From Apostichopus japonicus (Eukaryota; Echinodermata; Holothuroidea; Aspidochirotida; Stichopodidae), in NCBI RefSeq assembly GCF_037975245.1, contig NC_092577.1, forward strand, positions 21,264,898 to 21,328,897: a stretch of 64,000 nucleotides of DNA, given 5' to 3'. Below the pieces are notes generated by a model, which did not search any database, was not told the origin of the DNA, and worked only from the letters and a program-made list of their open reading frames with translations. Position numbers and translations under genes: made by a program. Below, in pieces: positions 53,270-63,506 of this stretch (the stretch's first letter is position 1; every line of letters begins with the position of its first letter).

Positions 53270-53430
53270 ATGTCACAATTCTGTGTTGTTGGAGGTTGCA
53301 GTTATACCTCATCCAACAAAAGCATCAGCTTTTTTAGATTTCCGAGTAAAAGAACCGACGTAAAACGCCGCAGACTTTGGATCAATTTTTTGAGATCCAC
53401 GCGGAAAGATTTTTCAGCACCCGGAGTATC
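53270..53430 (+). CDS. THAP-type zinc-finger N-terminal exon (partial)
   Basis: ATG at 53270: MSQFCVVGGCSYTSSNKSIS, FFRFPSKRTDVKRRRLWINF, LRSTRKDFSAP. The C-x4-C start, the F-x-FP motif and the K/R-R-x-x-W helix are the first half of a THAP domain. The expected C-x2-H (VCSEHF-like) does not follow in frame, so either an exon boundary lies near 53420 or the domain is truncated. It sits inside the proposed intron of the methyltransferase-like gene, in the same orientation. It may be an alternative first exon of that gene or an independent decayed THAP gene. Confidence 0.55.
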
Positions 53431-54471
53431 TCATGCCCATGAGTCCACATGCATGACCCTGCTTCTGTGTATGCTGCAAATGTCTCATTCTGTGAAAATT
53501 ATATACTGTCGATAGCTGTGTGGGACCATGGTCGGACATAGCTAATGTGAAATTGACCGTAAACACGCCCTGGACGTCCTTACATGTAACATTATATCAC
53601 GCAATTGACAGTTATATATTTACTGTAAGAGATGACCGTATATATATATACAGTGCCAAGGGTATAGCATTGTTAGTACATGTACGGTAGTTAGAACTCT
53701 CGCCGGCGTTGGCTCACAGCATGTGTAAATAGCCATGTTAGGATTTATCTATTTCATTTGTTGTATTCCAGTATCATGAGTTCGTGATACATGTGTAATA
53801 TTGTCCGTTCTGTTTATTCCGACATTTGCATGGTCCAAGGAGTTGAATAAAAACGGTAGTATGTAGCGATCGGACGTTTTATTTCGTTAGTGACTGTCTT
53901 GTGATTGTGGGATGTTACTGGTCAAGGCCTGTTTCAACTAGACCTAACTGTATGGAATTATACTATGTAAGTATATTGTACCGTACGGACCTATTTACGC
54001 TAGGCTATGTAAAAGATGTCTCCATTTGAGTGTAAATTTTGCTACTAAAATAAGCAATTTAACTAAAATTTCTGCTTATAATTGTGTTAAAACTTGTTGT
54101 TAACCTTCATGTGTTCTTGTTTTAAGCTAACAGCTTTTCAAACGCTCGAAATTGGAAGTCAAAAACAGTACAATTGTTCGCTATCTGTGTACAAACAGTG
54201 CCTATATCAGCGTTTCATTTTCGCGGTATACAAACTTTGACGTCACACGGTGACCAGAGGCTCCTCTGGGTCACTCTCTGTTTTCAGACGTTCCAGAGGT
54301 TCATGTCACGTGACTACCCAAAATGTCCATTTTCGTGGTCGTTTTTGATGGGTTATAGTAGGTTTTTTCGAAGATTATTTTTTACACATGTTGATTATGG
54401 GTATGTAAACTCCTAAATTAATGGAAAATCTCAAAAAAAATTGCCTCCATATTTGGTCTTTAAGGATTGGA
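53431..54471. other. gene-free stretch
   Basis: Nothing supported. The 80-codon frame at 54174-54416 has no motif. Confidence 0.35.
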
Positions 54472-55685
54472 TGTGTGCAGAGGTGAAAACTTTTATAAAC
54501 CACGTCACATCGGTTAACATCAACCACCGGATACAAGATTTGACTTTTGTCATCCTTAGTCCTGTCAGGGAAATGGCCAAATTGCAGCAAGCCATCAGAG
54601 AATCCAGGCATTTAAATGAGCCGATGTTTGTTTTCTACATGATAAACAACCAAAGTCCATGTGAGTGACTTCTTTTCTCTACACACATAATCTATGTTTT
54701 ACAATGTTTGTGTAAGATCTTTCCATTAAGGAAATAAAGTAGGTGAATTACAGATTTTTGGAATTTAACAGCAATCACCATTTTGAAGACAAAATTCTTG
54801 TCGGTTCAAATGCTATGTTATCATGACAAAAAAGCTTTTCCATTTGCAATCTTACATGGTGTGTCAAGGTACTTTTAATGAATGTAGGAATTTTGGTTTC
54901 TCTTATCATTCAGCTTATTATTTTCAACTACTTTAATAATGTATGCAGGGATGTGCTAACGCCGGGCGGCGGTTGGCTGCCCCGCCCAGTAATTCTTCCC
55001 TAGGTCAGCGATCAGTGGATGCACCCGAAACTCCAAAATTCTAGTACCATCCCTAATGTATGTGTAATTTTGTTGCTGGAAATGAAGTTACAATGCATTT
55101 TGCATTCTTGTATATTATTTGAAGAACCTGAATTACATGTTGGTTTCGTTTTGAGCAAGTAACTTTTATTCTGTGAGTTTATTTTCATTTTTTGGATTTT
55201 ATATTAGGTGTGGCTGTAAGATTTACATATAAAATATAACATATATAATGGTATGAATGAAGGTATAAGGTTTGAGTCTTTTCCAAAGTTTAACTATCTG
55301 AAACTGTAAGCACCTTTTTGGTAATTTTACTTACAGTAAGCCAAACATTTTGAAAGCCCTTATTCTTACGGTCTGCAAAGCAGTTGCTTTAATTATTTTG
55401 GAAGCAAAATAATTTGCTTCATTCTTTTTGTAGCAAATGATGGTAAGCCTGGTGACTATGTTGGCGGTGTCACCATCGCCCGCCCAGAAAGGTTGTTGCA
55501 GTACTAAATTTAATTGGCCTGCAGGACACAGAAGAAGGAACTACCTGGAGGTTTCTGCAGATCAGCATTTCTGTGTCGATGGTGCGGTGGTGGATGACCA
55601 TGAGAAACCACTGTATCATGTACAACTGTATCATGAGTTGATACTCGCCTTCACTTGCCCTAAGGATTGGGTGATTATGTCATAA
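54472..55685 (+). pseudogene. methyltransferase-like gene, C-terminal exons, degenerate
   Basis: Exon a (about 54472-54660, after GGTCTTTAAG): DWMCAEVKTFINHVTSVNIN, HRIQDLTFVILSPVREMAKL, QQAIRESRHLNEPMFVFYMI, donor CAT|GTGAGT. Exon b (from about 55434, after TTTTTGTAG): NDGKPGDYVGGVTIARPERL, a stop at LLQY, then one frame over KFNWPAGHRRRNYLEV, VDGAVVDDHEKPLYHVQLYH, ELILAFTCPKDWVIM and a stop. The layout (KP-x-x-LYxELI-x-x-FT-x-P-x-DWVID) is that of motif X/I of a beta-class DNA methyltransferase-like fold, where an SAM-binding FSG-x-G loop should follow. That loop is missing. A 15-bp duplication (CTGTATCATG twice) disrupts KPLYHELI. Assigned from motif memory only. Confidence 0.45.
54946..55054. 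mobile_element. 109-bp hAT-like mini-MITE with perfect 8-bp target duplication
   Basis: Inverted ends CAGGGATG ... CATCCCT (final G absent), flanked by AATGTATG at 54938-54945 and AATGTATG at 55055-55062. The inside is G+C-rich (GCCGGGCGGCGGTTGG). It lies in the intron between the two methyltransferase-like C-terminal exons. Confidence 0.75.
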
Positions 55686-58019
55686 ATGAAAATATGCTAA
55701 AAGATGGATAGTTATTGCAAAGCAATAGATTTCCGATGTTTGTCTATGTTTTCATGTTAAAAGGATTTTCTGGAGATCAAGGTTTACTGTTTCAGAAAAA
55801 TCAAGTAATTTCCGTACAAGTAGGTCAATAAATCATCGTGATCGCATGTTTATGTGCGAAAATATGTGCGAAGAAAGTGAATGCATCTGGTAATAGCAGT
55901 GAGTGATATCATCAGGGCTAATTCTTTGAAAATGTGTCTATTTTTCTTTATAATGTAAAGTTAATTTATGAATGGAGAAAAATATATTTTTACACCTAAG
56001 GTAACATTCCAATAGTGTCACATATGAAGGACAAATACACAAGAAGATTATAAAAGGAAAGTAAAACATTTGAAGGACATTTGCCATGACTGCATCACGG
56101 ACCACCTACTGTTATTCCTCTCATGGAGTATGGGAGCGTTTTTGTGGCAAAAAGAAGTTGTTCCCGAAAAACTCCATCGAGAGACCGTACAGGCCCTTTA
56201 CATATTTATCTAGGTCGAAGATCCGGTTTTCCCACGAGAAGTTTTAACGATCTTTACATTATGTTACAGGGCCTTTTCCCAAAATAGATCCGATGTGTCT
56301 GTGCAACATTCGAGAAGGCTCTTCTCACGTGGTATGGAAGTTTACATAAAAAAGGGGTGGACTTCCAAACTCCCAACCAATCGGGGCATATCAGTGCCAA
56401 CACACTTATTTTTATATCGTTAAGTTAATGCAGGATGAGCAGGTTATTGGCTGCCTTCTGACTATGCGCAGTGGGATTTTCGGTGTAATGATCTATAAAA
56501 GGGCAGCATGGTTGCCGCAAGTTCGTCACCACTTCGTCACTCCTTTGAGTACGTAATTGACGGAGTCAGAACATTGTCATTTTATTACAGAAGAGAATCG
56601 TCAGAGCATACTACACGTACGTAGCATACTACAGCTCTAAACATCAGAAGTGAACATTTTCGCAATCTAAGCCTAAGCTCTACCCGATGTCAACGGCGAA
56701 CAAATCTGCAGTTATTACGAGATGTAGGCGTACCTGCTACATCTACTACTAACCGAGGGACTTCATTCATCGTTTGCAGCACCAGTTGTTAGTTAAGGGT
56801 CAGTGAAATCATGCCAATTTATAACCCAATACCCCCTATTTTGAGATCAGAGAGTATAAATGATTTTAATCGTGTCCATGTATTGCATATTTGTATTGCG
56901 GTCATAGCGTGTTCAAGTAAGTCTAGGCTCAGGTTGTATACTCGTAACTAGCCTAATTGTATTCGGCATGTCCGTTAGTGAACAGGAAACTTCGACCTGT
57001 GTTATACAGAAACATAGGCCCACTGTTTTTTGGCCATCACGATTTTTGGCGGAATGTAGGAAAATATTCAAACACAGGGGAAATAATGAATTTTCTCCAT
57101 GAAAAGGGAATGAACATTAGAGGCAATTCAGGCATGATGTTGCAAACAGTATTTGGTTAAATATGTATAACTTCATATTGTTTAAGTTGAGATGAACAGG
57201 TGCTTAACCTACGATTGTATGTATGGAATGCGTCATGGCAATTACCTGCATACCTATTAAGTGGAAGTCATTGTACTGTATGGTGTGACAATATAAGCTT
57301 TATTGTTAAAAACACCACCAAGTGACCTACTTTCATCTCTTATAACAAATGTGTAATGAGTATGTATTCTGAACCTTATATGTCCTTATGGATTCGGCCA
57401 AACGCTTACTCGGCATTTAGAACCTATCCGGAATATTAGCAACATGGGTTTACATACAATGAGAAAATATTTTAAGGATATTTACATTGCATCATTGATG
57501 TTATATTGAAGACTATTCGGAGATAGCATTGGTGATGTGCAACTTTTGCTTACAGCAACAGTTATCCAAGCAAATGAAAGTATAAATCTTTTGAGGAATT
57601 TATGTATAGATTTTTTTTGTCCTCAAATATTCATGCAAAAGTAAATTTCTTCATGAAGCAAGAAGTTGAAAAGACAAGATGTTAAGTAATATGTAAATTT
57701 GAAGAAAGATTTGTTGATGTCATAGTCTATAAAGCTGGCAGAAATACATATTAATATTGCAGACTTTGCCATTTGATTATGTCAGTACATGTCCCCTCAA
57801 TACTTTATGTGGGGGCATAGTTTTTTGTGTTGCTATAAATAGAAAATAATGCGTGAGATTATTAATCCAAATCATATATGGCGGTGGCTAATACTCCATC
57901 CAACACATACTGCATGAAGTAAATGACTCTTCGTGGTCGTTTCTGTAACCTACGACCGTATAGCATGTAGTCACTCATGATTATTATCAAAATGTCTGTA
58001 CATCTCTTGTGTATGATGG
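55686..58019. other. gene-free stretch
   Basis: A+T-rich. The 67-codon frame at 56957-57160 has no motif. A promoter-like patch with CpG (GTACGTAATTGACGGAG) lies near 56550, but no gene follows. Confidence 0.35.
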
Positions 58020-58650
58020 CATCCTGCCAGAAGTCATGAAGGTTGGAAAAATACGACACTCATTCACCACCTGCACCAACTACTCTTACAGTGCTGGGAG
58101 GAAGGGACTGTGCCTTGAGATATGCGTAACGCTAACATAGTCACTCTCTACAAGAACAAGGGAGACAAGTGATTGTAATAACTATCGCGGTATCTCTCTT
58201 CTCAGCATCGTGGGAAAAGCCTTCGCCCGAGTCTTACTTCAAAGACTACAGTTACTTGCAGACAGAGTGTACCCTGAGTGTCACTTCAGAGCAGGCATGT
58301 CAACATTCGACATGTGGTGTTTTCACTACGCCAGTTGCAGGAGAAATGCCACGAGCAGCAACAGCCACTTTACATGGCTTTTATTGACCTGACAAAGACC
58401 TTCGACTCGGTCAACAGGAAAGGTCTCTTCATTCTATCGCAGAAGATCGGATGTCCACCCAAGCTCCTTCGGCTGATTATATCCTTCCACGAGGACATGC
58501 AGGGTACTGTCCAATATGATTGCCAAATGTCAGACCCCTTCCCAATCAAGAGTGGCGTTAAGCAAGGATGCGTGCTTCCCCCAACACTTTTTGGCATCTA
58601 CTCTTTGCTGCTTTCATACGCCTTCAGAGAGTCCGTGGATGGTATCTTTC
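58020..58650 (+). mobile_element. RTE-like LINE reverse transcriptase fragment
   Basis: Frame-hopping RT remnant: HHLHQLLLQCWEEGTVP, NIVTLYKNKGDK, DCNNYRGISLLSIVGKAFAR, VLLQRLQLLADRVYPECHF, LQEKCHEQQQPLYMAFIDLT, KTFDSVNRKGL, IGCPPKLLRLIISFHEDMQG, PFPIKSGVKQGCVLPPTLF. The (Y)MAFIDLTK-x-FD-x-V and KQGCVL-x-PTLF wording with the preceding NNYRGISLLS is typical of RTE-group/Proto2-like elements (clade uncertain). Several stops and frameshifts. It ends near VDGIFL, where a CAGTTC-rich segment and the family B element begin. Confidence 0.7.
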
Positions 58651-58742
58651 TTTCAGTTCTATCTATCTTTCTTTCAGTTCAGTTTTCAAGACAGTTCAGT
58701 TCTCAGACAGACAGTTCAATATTACAAGACAGTTCAGTTCTC
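58651..58742 (+). repeat. TTCAGTTC-rich short repeat
   Basis: Irregular units of TTTCTTTCAGTTCTATC and GACAGTTCAGTTCTC/ AGACAGTTCAAT type between the RTE-like fragment and the 5' end of family B. It could be target-site filler or a variant 5' extension of the element. Confidence 0.6.
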
Positions 58743-59771
58743 GTGGAGTGCGGACGTTTTCGGCTGCTCTCCACCTTTCGTTGACCACACCTTTATTGTG
58801 TTTTTACGTTGGTTCTTCATTAGTTTACAGTTTGTTTTAGTGTAGTTTGTGTGTTTTGGGTTTGTTTCGTTTTGGTTTGTGTATAGGTGCGTGGCTTTGC
58901 CACACCCCTAGCTGTCATGGCGGCTCGCCGTGACAGCAAAATCGTATTGTTGAGTTTTTCGGGGGAGGCTAAGGTCGTCCCCGTACAAGTTTTTTCAGTT
59001 TTGCGTTCTGTTGGTTTAAAGGTCCCTGGAGAGGTTGACGCGCTTCAGCGTAAACCTCTCCGGGGTATCAATTGTTTTGATGTACGGTTTACCTCGGAGG
59101 CTGCCCGCGTCCGAGGCGTCCATGTGTTGGAGAGAGTTGAGGGACTGAAGGTCACACCGTATGACAGTTCGGTGTGGGTGACAGTCCTCCATCTCCCTCT
59201 GGACATGTCTGAACAGGTTGTTGTGCGGACACTGGGGCGTTTTGGGAAAGTCACCGGCTACGAGGAGCCGGAATTCCTTGAATGTAAAGGTGTCAAGACC
59301 GGGACTAGACGAGTTAGAATCGAACTCAAGTCCGATGTCCCCTCTACCTTGTGGGCTAATGGGCACAGGGCCCACATTGCATACCCGGGCCAGCCTCGCA
59401 CTTGTTGGAGGTGTGGGCTGGAAGGGCATGAGGCCAGGTTGTGCCCGAACAAGCGGTGTAGCCGCTGTTTACAGGTTGGGCATACCCTGGCCGAGTGTAA
59501 AGGGGATATCGTTTGCAACTCGTGTGGGAAAACGGGCCATCTCGCCCGTTTATGCCCAGACCGCTCATACGCCGCGAGAGTGGCTACGGGCGTGGTTGAA
59601 GCGGTCCCTGTCCCGGCCTCTGACACCGTACCACATGATGCTCCTGTCATCGCCCCAGTGTCCGACACTAGCGCCCCGATGGAGGCCTTGTTCCCCCTTT
59701 CGTGTCCGACCTCTCCCCTGATCGAACTTGCCGAGACTGCCAGCCTGCCCACTGAGGCAGAGCAGGACAAA
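58743..59771 (+). mobile_element. LINE family B copy, 5' end to middle of ORF1 (3'-truncated)
   Basis: 5' UTR from CGTGGAGTGCGGACG, ORF1 from 58917, sequence identity lost at AGCAGGACAAA (59771). LINE copies are normally missing their 5' part, whereas this one keeps the 5' end and lacks ORF2 and the 3' end. A later deletion or rearrangement is implied. No target duplication could be assigned. Confidence 0.85.
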
Positions 59772-59792
59772 TTTTTGGTGAGTGTACATTAA
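58917..59792 (+). CDS. LINE family B ORF1, open but C-terminally truncated
   Basis: MAARRDSKIVLLSFSGEAKV start. N-terminal domain: VFSVLRSVGLKVPGEVDALQ, VHVLERVEGLKVTP, VWVTVLHLPLDMSEQ. Three intact CCHC knuckles: CWRCGLEGHEARLC, CSRCLQVGHTLAEC, CNSCGKTGHLARLC. A Pro/Thr/Ala-rich tail runs to EAEQDK, where foreign sequence adds LVSVH and a stop. The 291-codon frame has no disruption. It is the best family B ORF1 sequence in the window, but expression is doubtful because the rest of the element is missing. Confidence 0.8.
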   Translation: MAARRDSKIVLLSFSGEAKVVPVQVFSVLRSVGLKVPGEVDALQRKPLRGINCFDVRFTSEAARVRGVHVLERVEGLKVTPYDSSVWVTVLHLPLDMSEQVVVRTLGRFGKVTGYEEPEFLECKGVKTGTRRVRIELKSDVPSTLWANGHRAHIAYPGQPRTCWRCGLEGHEARLCPNKRCSRCLQVGHTLAECKGDIVCNSCGKTGHLARLCPDRSYAARVATGVVEAVPVPASDTVPHDAPVIAPVSDTSAPMEALFPLSCPTSPLIELAETASLPTEAEQDKFLVSVH

Positions 59793-60101
59793 TGAAATCA
59801 TACCTGTTTGCATCAAGTCTGTTTATGGTAGAAACTGCAATTATACTTCAACTGTCAATATCTCAAATCGGTACATAGTATTTAAAGGAAAGGTTCTTTT
59901 TAAGTTTTGCTCCCCATTAAATGTAATACTGTTTAAAAAAAACTAACATGAAGATTAGGAATGCCATCGGACGCAGCTTTCCATCGGTTTCTTGTTCTTT
60001 TAGGTATCTGAACTCCAATTTCCTGTAGGTATCTGTTGAAGTGAAAGACAGGTATATGAATGAATTAGGCTGCATTCTTAAGTACCAAAACACACTGCAT
60101 G
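59772..60101. other. gene-free stretch
   Basis: No feature seen between the truncated LINE and the hairpin. Confidence 0.4.
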
Positions 60102-60241
60102 TTAAAATACTTATCTCACAGCATTAGTAAGAAACTCACTAGAACCTAGTGTACTTAGGTTGGATATGCTCCTTGCGGTATATATATAAGTACACTAGGT
60201 CTAGTGAGTTTGTTACTAATGCTGTGAGATAAGTATTTTAA
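60102..60241. repeat. 55-bp-arm inverted repeat (foldback) with TTAA edges
   Basis: Left arm 60103-60157 and right arm 60187-60241 are reverse complements over 55 bp with two one-base gaps and a single mismatch at most. The loop is 29 bp. Arms run TTAAAATACTTATCTCACAG... and ...CTGTGAGATAAGTATTTTAA. Both edges are TTAA. It could be a tiny MITE or foldback element inserted at TTAA, or a hairpin-forming transcript. No coding. Confidence 0.9.
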
Positions 60242-61585
60242 GTATCTGATCCTCTTTACTTGGCATATAGGTCTATGTGGCCAATGCCAGAACACCCATT
60301 TCAGTACCACTTCACAGTACCTAAATTTTCCTTTATTTATAATCATATTATCATCAATAAGTTCCAGTATAATGCACCTATCACATAACGCACCCTCCGA
60401 CCCCAAGTAAATTTTACACACATTGCACACCTGTGATTCACATCAGATACATTTTGACTGACCGTGGTGGACCCTTTGTGGCACATTGACGCACCTAATG
60501 TGCACTTTGACGGACATCGGAGTCATACAATTCATCGAATATGAAATACCTTCAACCCACCATTCCGGATGGTCTTTGGGTATGTCTAACAATTGAGAGG
60601 TGCATAAGTTGACAACTACTGCCTAGTTCATAATCATATTAGTTCCAGTATAATCATATAACGCACCCTCCGATCCTAGTTTAGCTGCCTAATTTCACAA
60701 GAATCTTAAATTTTAGCCATGGTCTTCAGCTAGTTGCAAATGCGTATTTTTTTCATTTGTATTTGGTTCATTGTGCAAGAGTTGATAAGCCTAGGCCACT
60801 GTACAAACTTGAACCTGAATCAGCCTATAGCTAGGCCTATAACTACCTACTAGTAGTACTATGCTATAGGCCTATAGTAGGATTTCACATTTTCCGCGAA
60901 TATTTATGAATTTTTTCCAATGTTTACCAATCAGGAGCAAGAATAATGTCAGCATAGAAGTTTACCACCTGTGATTTCTTGTGCTATGTGCGCAATGTTC
61001 CGTACGTTGGCTTGGTATAGCTGGCCTAAACAGGAATTAGGAATTATAGTTTTGTAACTGACATTAACAATACGCTACGCTAATGGCAATACAACGTGTT
61101 GTACGCCAGGAGTGGATCCATTCTCACCTTGTCGGTGTTAAACGTCACCCATCAATTCGAATTAATATAAACGGACATCAGTCTTGTTAGTTGAATGATC
61201 TGATTTTATCCAAGCGCGTACCGACGCGGAGCGTAGATTGACCATGGAATTATATATATATATATCAACGTAGGTTTTTTTTTTATTTATCATTTCATAA
61301 ATTCGTTTCAATTAACTGTTTTTGCTGCATTTTGTACAACAACATGTGAATAACAAAACATATCCATATAAAATACACTGAAATACCTCTGAAGAAATAC
61401 CAATAAAAAATCATTGAAGAGTATATTACTACGGTTAGTACCCTCATAAAATAGAATCTCCTTATTTGTGGTTAGGCGTCGAGCGCGAAAACCATATGAG
61501 TTATAGCCTAAGAAAGATAGTTCACCTTCGGATGTAACATATATTATTCAACAAATTTAGTAGTGAATTGACTATTCTTCCTTAG
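60242..61585. other. gene-free stretch with a short direct repeat
   Basis: A phrase of about 45 bp (TAATCATATTA...AGTTCCAGTATAAT...ACATAACGCACCCTCCGA) occurs near 60340-60400 and again, with two gaps, near 60630-60675. Palindromic TAGGCCTA-type words are dense at 60790-60885. An AT run lies at 61250-61264. Confidence 0.5.
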
Positions 61586-61784
61586 TAAATTTGTACGAAG
61601 AGAAAATTTCATATGTCAAGTTAAATGTCTCACGTTATTATCCAGTGGCCAAAGTGACAAAGGCATCAACATACTTCCTGAAAAGGATATTTTCAGCGTC
61701 GATGATAAGTGCAAGACCGGAGATAAAGTGACAGCTCGTGACAAGAACAAGTTTTTGCCAGCAAAAGTTCTGCCAGCAAAGGTG
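61586..61784 (+). CDS. possible exon of a BEN-domain-like gene
   Basis: Acceptor TTCCTTAG, then KFVRRENFICQVKCLTLLSS, DKGINILPEKDIFSVDDKCK, TGDKVTARDKNKFLPAKVLP, donor GTG|GTACGT. The F-x-x-V, then I-LP-x-x-x-I, then GD-V-x-A-x-x-x-x-K-F-PAKVL layout resembles the N-terminal domain preceding BEN domains in marine invertebrate proteins. The BEN domain itself is not in the window. Assignment is tentative. Confidence 0.4.
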
Positions 61785-62529
61785 GTACGTATATCGAAAT
61801 AAGTTTGTATAATTTCAGTCTCAGGTGAAATATATCTCAAATTTTATTCAGAAGTTGTCATATTTTGATTTAAGCCTCACTACTTCTAGTATAGTACTGA
61901 AATTAATAGCTATATCGATACGTTATGCTATTACTTCAGTAACCCTCACAGATATTCCCAATAGTTCTAGGCCTAGGTTTATTGGGAATGTGCGGCCTAG
62001 CGAATTTCTTCTTTTAATTAAAATATCATGGCTCCAACATTTATGTTTTGTAGGCTAGGCTGTATAATAATACTGGTTCAACCAAATGTATTCGATTAAT
62101 TAAAGTTGGGTAGGCATATAGCCTAGGCCCATATGGCCTATGGGTTTACATATAGGCTTGTACTGCTAGGCCTAGCCTACATTACTTGTACTGTATCATC
62201 GAAAATGGTTAGGCTACACTTCTAGCCTAATTTCTTTCTAACTGGTGACTACAAATTATGGCACAAGAATATAAAATGAAATTGTGTTGTAGTTTGGTGA
62301 AACTGAGGCTATAGGGGGGGGGGGCTATATATCGGTCGGCCTAAGCTATTTATTGACTTTATTAACCCAAACAATTTGCCACATCTTAGAGAGGCCCAAT
62401 TTGTAATTGAAGTTGTGTATATATAGGCCAGGCCTAAACTGGAAGAACGGTATAAGTTTAGGAACTTTCTTTTAAAGGTGCCGTATGCTAGCCTGTGTAA
62501 TTATATACTGTCCTTCATGTTTTCATCAG
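61785..62529. other. proposed intron
   Basis: GTACGT donor to TTTTCATCAG acceptor. Rich in TAGGCCTA words (61965-62230). G run at 62317-62325. Confidence 0.4.
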
Positions 62530-62790
62530 GACAAGAAGATATGGAGAGACAGATGCGACAGATTGAGCCGGCTCCATCAAGCTGTTCGGATTCACCGAAA
62601 GGTCGAGGCCATCGGACGGTGAAGAGGAAACAGCTGCCAGACGATTTTACGTGCGACATTAGAGAAGAGGAACCACGAGAGTGGTGTGATTGTTTAGGCA
62701 AGAGTAGTCACCCACTTATCCGTCCCCGGCCCCCCCTCCCCCCAAAAAAAAAGAATAAGAAAAGAGAAGTTTCTTATAGTAATTACAAGT
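62530..62790 (+). CDS. possible second exon of the BEN-like gene
   Basis: Reads GQEDMERQMRQIEPAPSSCS, GHRTVKRKQLPDDFTCDIRE, EEPREWCDCLGKSSHPLIRP. The last part runs through a CCCC/AAAA low-complexity stretch, so the true 3' border is earlier. The phase with the preceding exon is not fully consistent. Confidence 0.35.
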
Positions 62791-62963
62791 AGGAGGAAAT
62801 TACCAAATATTGCAACTTCCCAATCACACAATCCTGGCTTTAAGTTTGGTCCAGTCCGTTGGACCCTTTCTTTTTAAACGTTCCCCAAAAAGATCAACTT
62901 AAGATTTGCATTCCAGAGTCAAAGTAACTGCACTCAACAACAGTACCCCAGCAATAATGTAAC

Positions 62964-63261
62964 ATGGCTAGTAACAGTGTTATCAATGAATTATTTTCAC
63001 AGAAAAATGTCAACCCCCCCAAAAAGGCCAAGTCTGCAGCAGGTAAGGACATCATAGAGCCTCTCCTGAGTCAACGTGGCAGCTGCCAAGATGAAGACTC
63101 AGCACATTCCGATCATCATGATGGGAGTGATGATGTAGAGTCCAAGGTAGAGTTTTTGAGGAGGCAAAACCAAATTTTTAAGGACGGATTTGATGAGTCT
63201 GAGAAGAAGGTGGAAGCTGCCCAAAACAAAGTTGAAGACTGGGAAAGACCCATTTTGAAAG
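62964..63261 (+). CDS. possible third exon of the BEN-like gene (coiled-coil region)
   Basis: MASNSVINELFSQKNVNPPK, KAKSAAGKDIIEPLLSQRGS, an acidic His/Asp patch, then VESKVEFLRRQNQIFKDGFD, ESEKKVEAAQNKVEDWERPI to a donor AAAG|GTATGT. The heptad-like EFLRRQNQIFKDGFDESEKKVE segment looks like the short coiled coil found before BEN domains. A family B LINE fragment begins 245 bp further on. Confidence 0.4.
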
Positions 63262-63506
63262 GTATGTGTTTCTGTGGAAATATGTATCTTGTGCTAACTT
63301 CTATATTGAGCTCATGTAGGTTAACTGGACTCATGTCAGTGAAAGTGTGTTTCAATTACTGTTCTTGGTTTGCACAATTAATAATAATATACAGGTTACA
63401 TTCCCAACATCTGTCTGTGGATGGAAACTCTGATTTAATATTGCATATAATGCATGACCTCTCATAGGCTAATGGCTTCATATACTTTCTCTCTAGCAGG
63501 TACCAA

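Noticed and set aside
61616-61840. Minus-strand 74-codon frame
   Set aside because: Overlaps and opposes the better supported plus-strand BEN-like exon.
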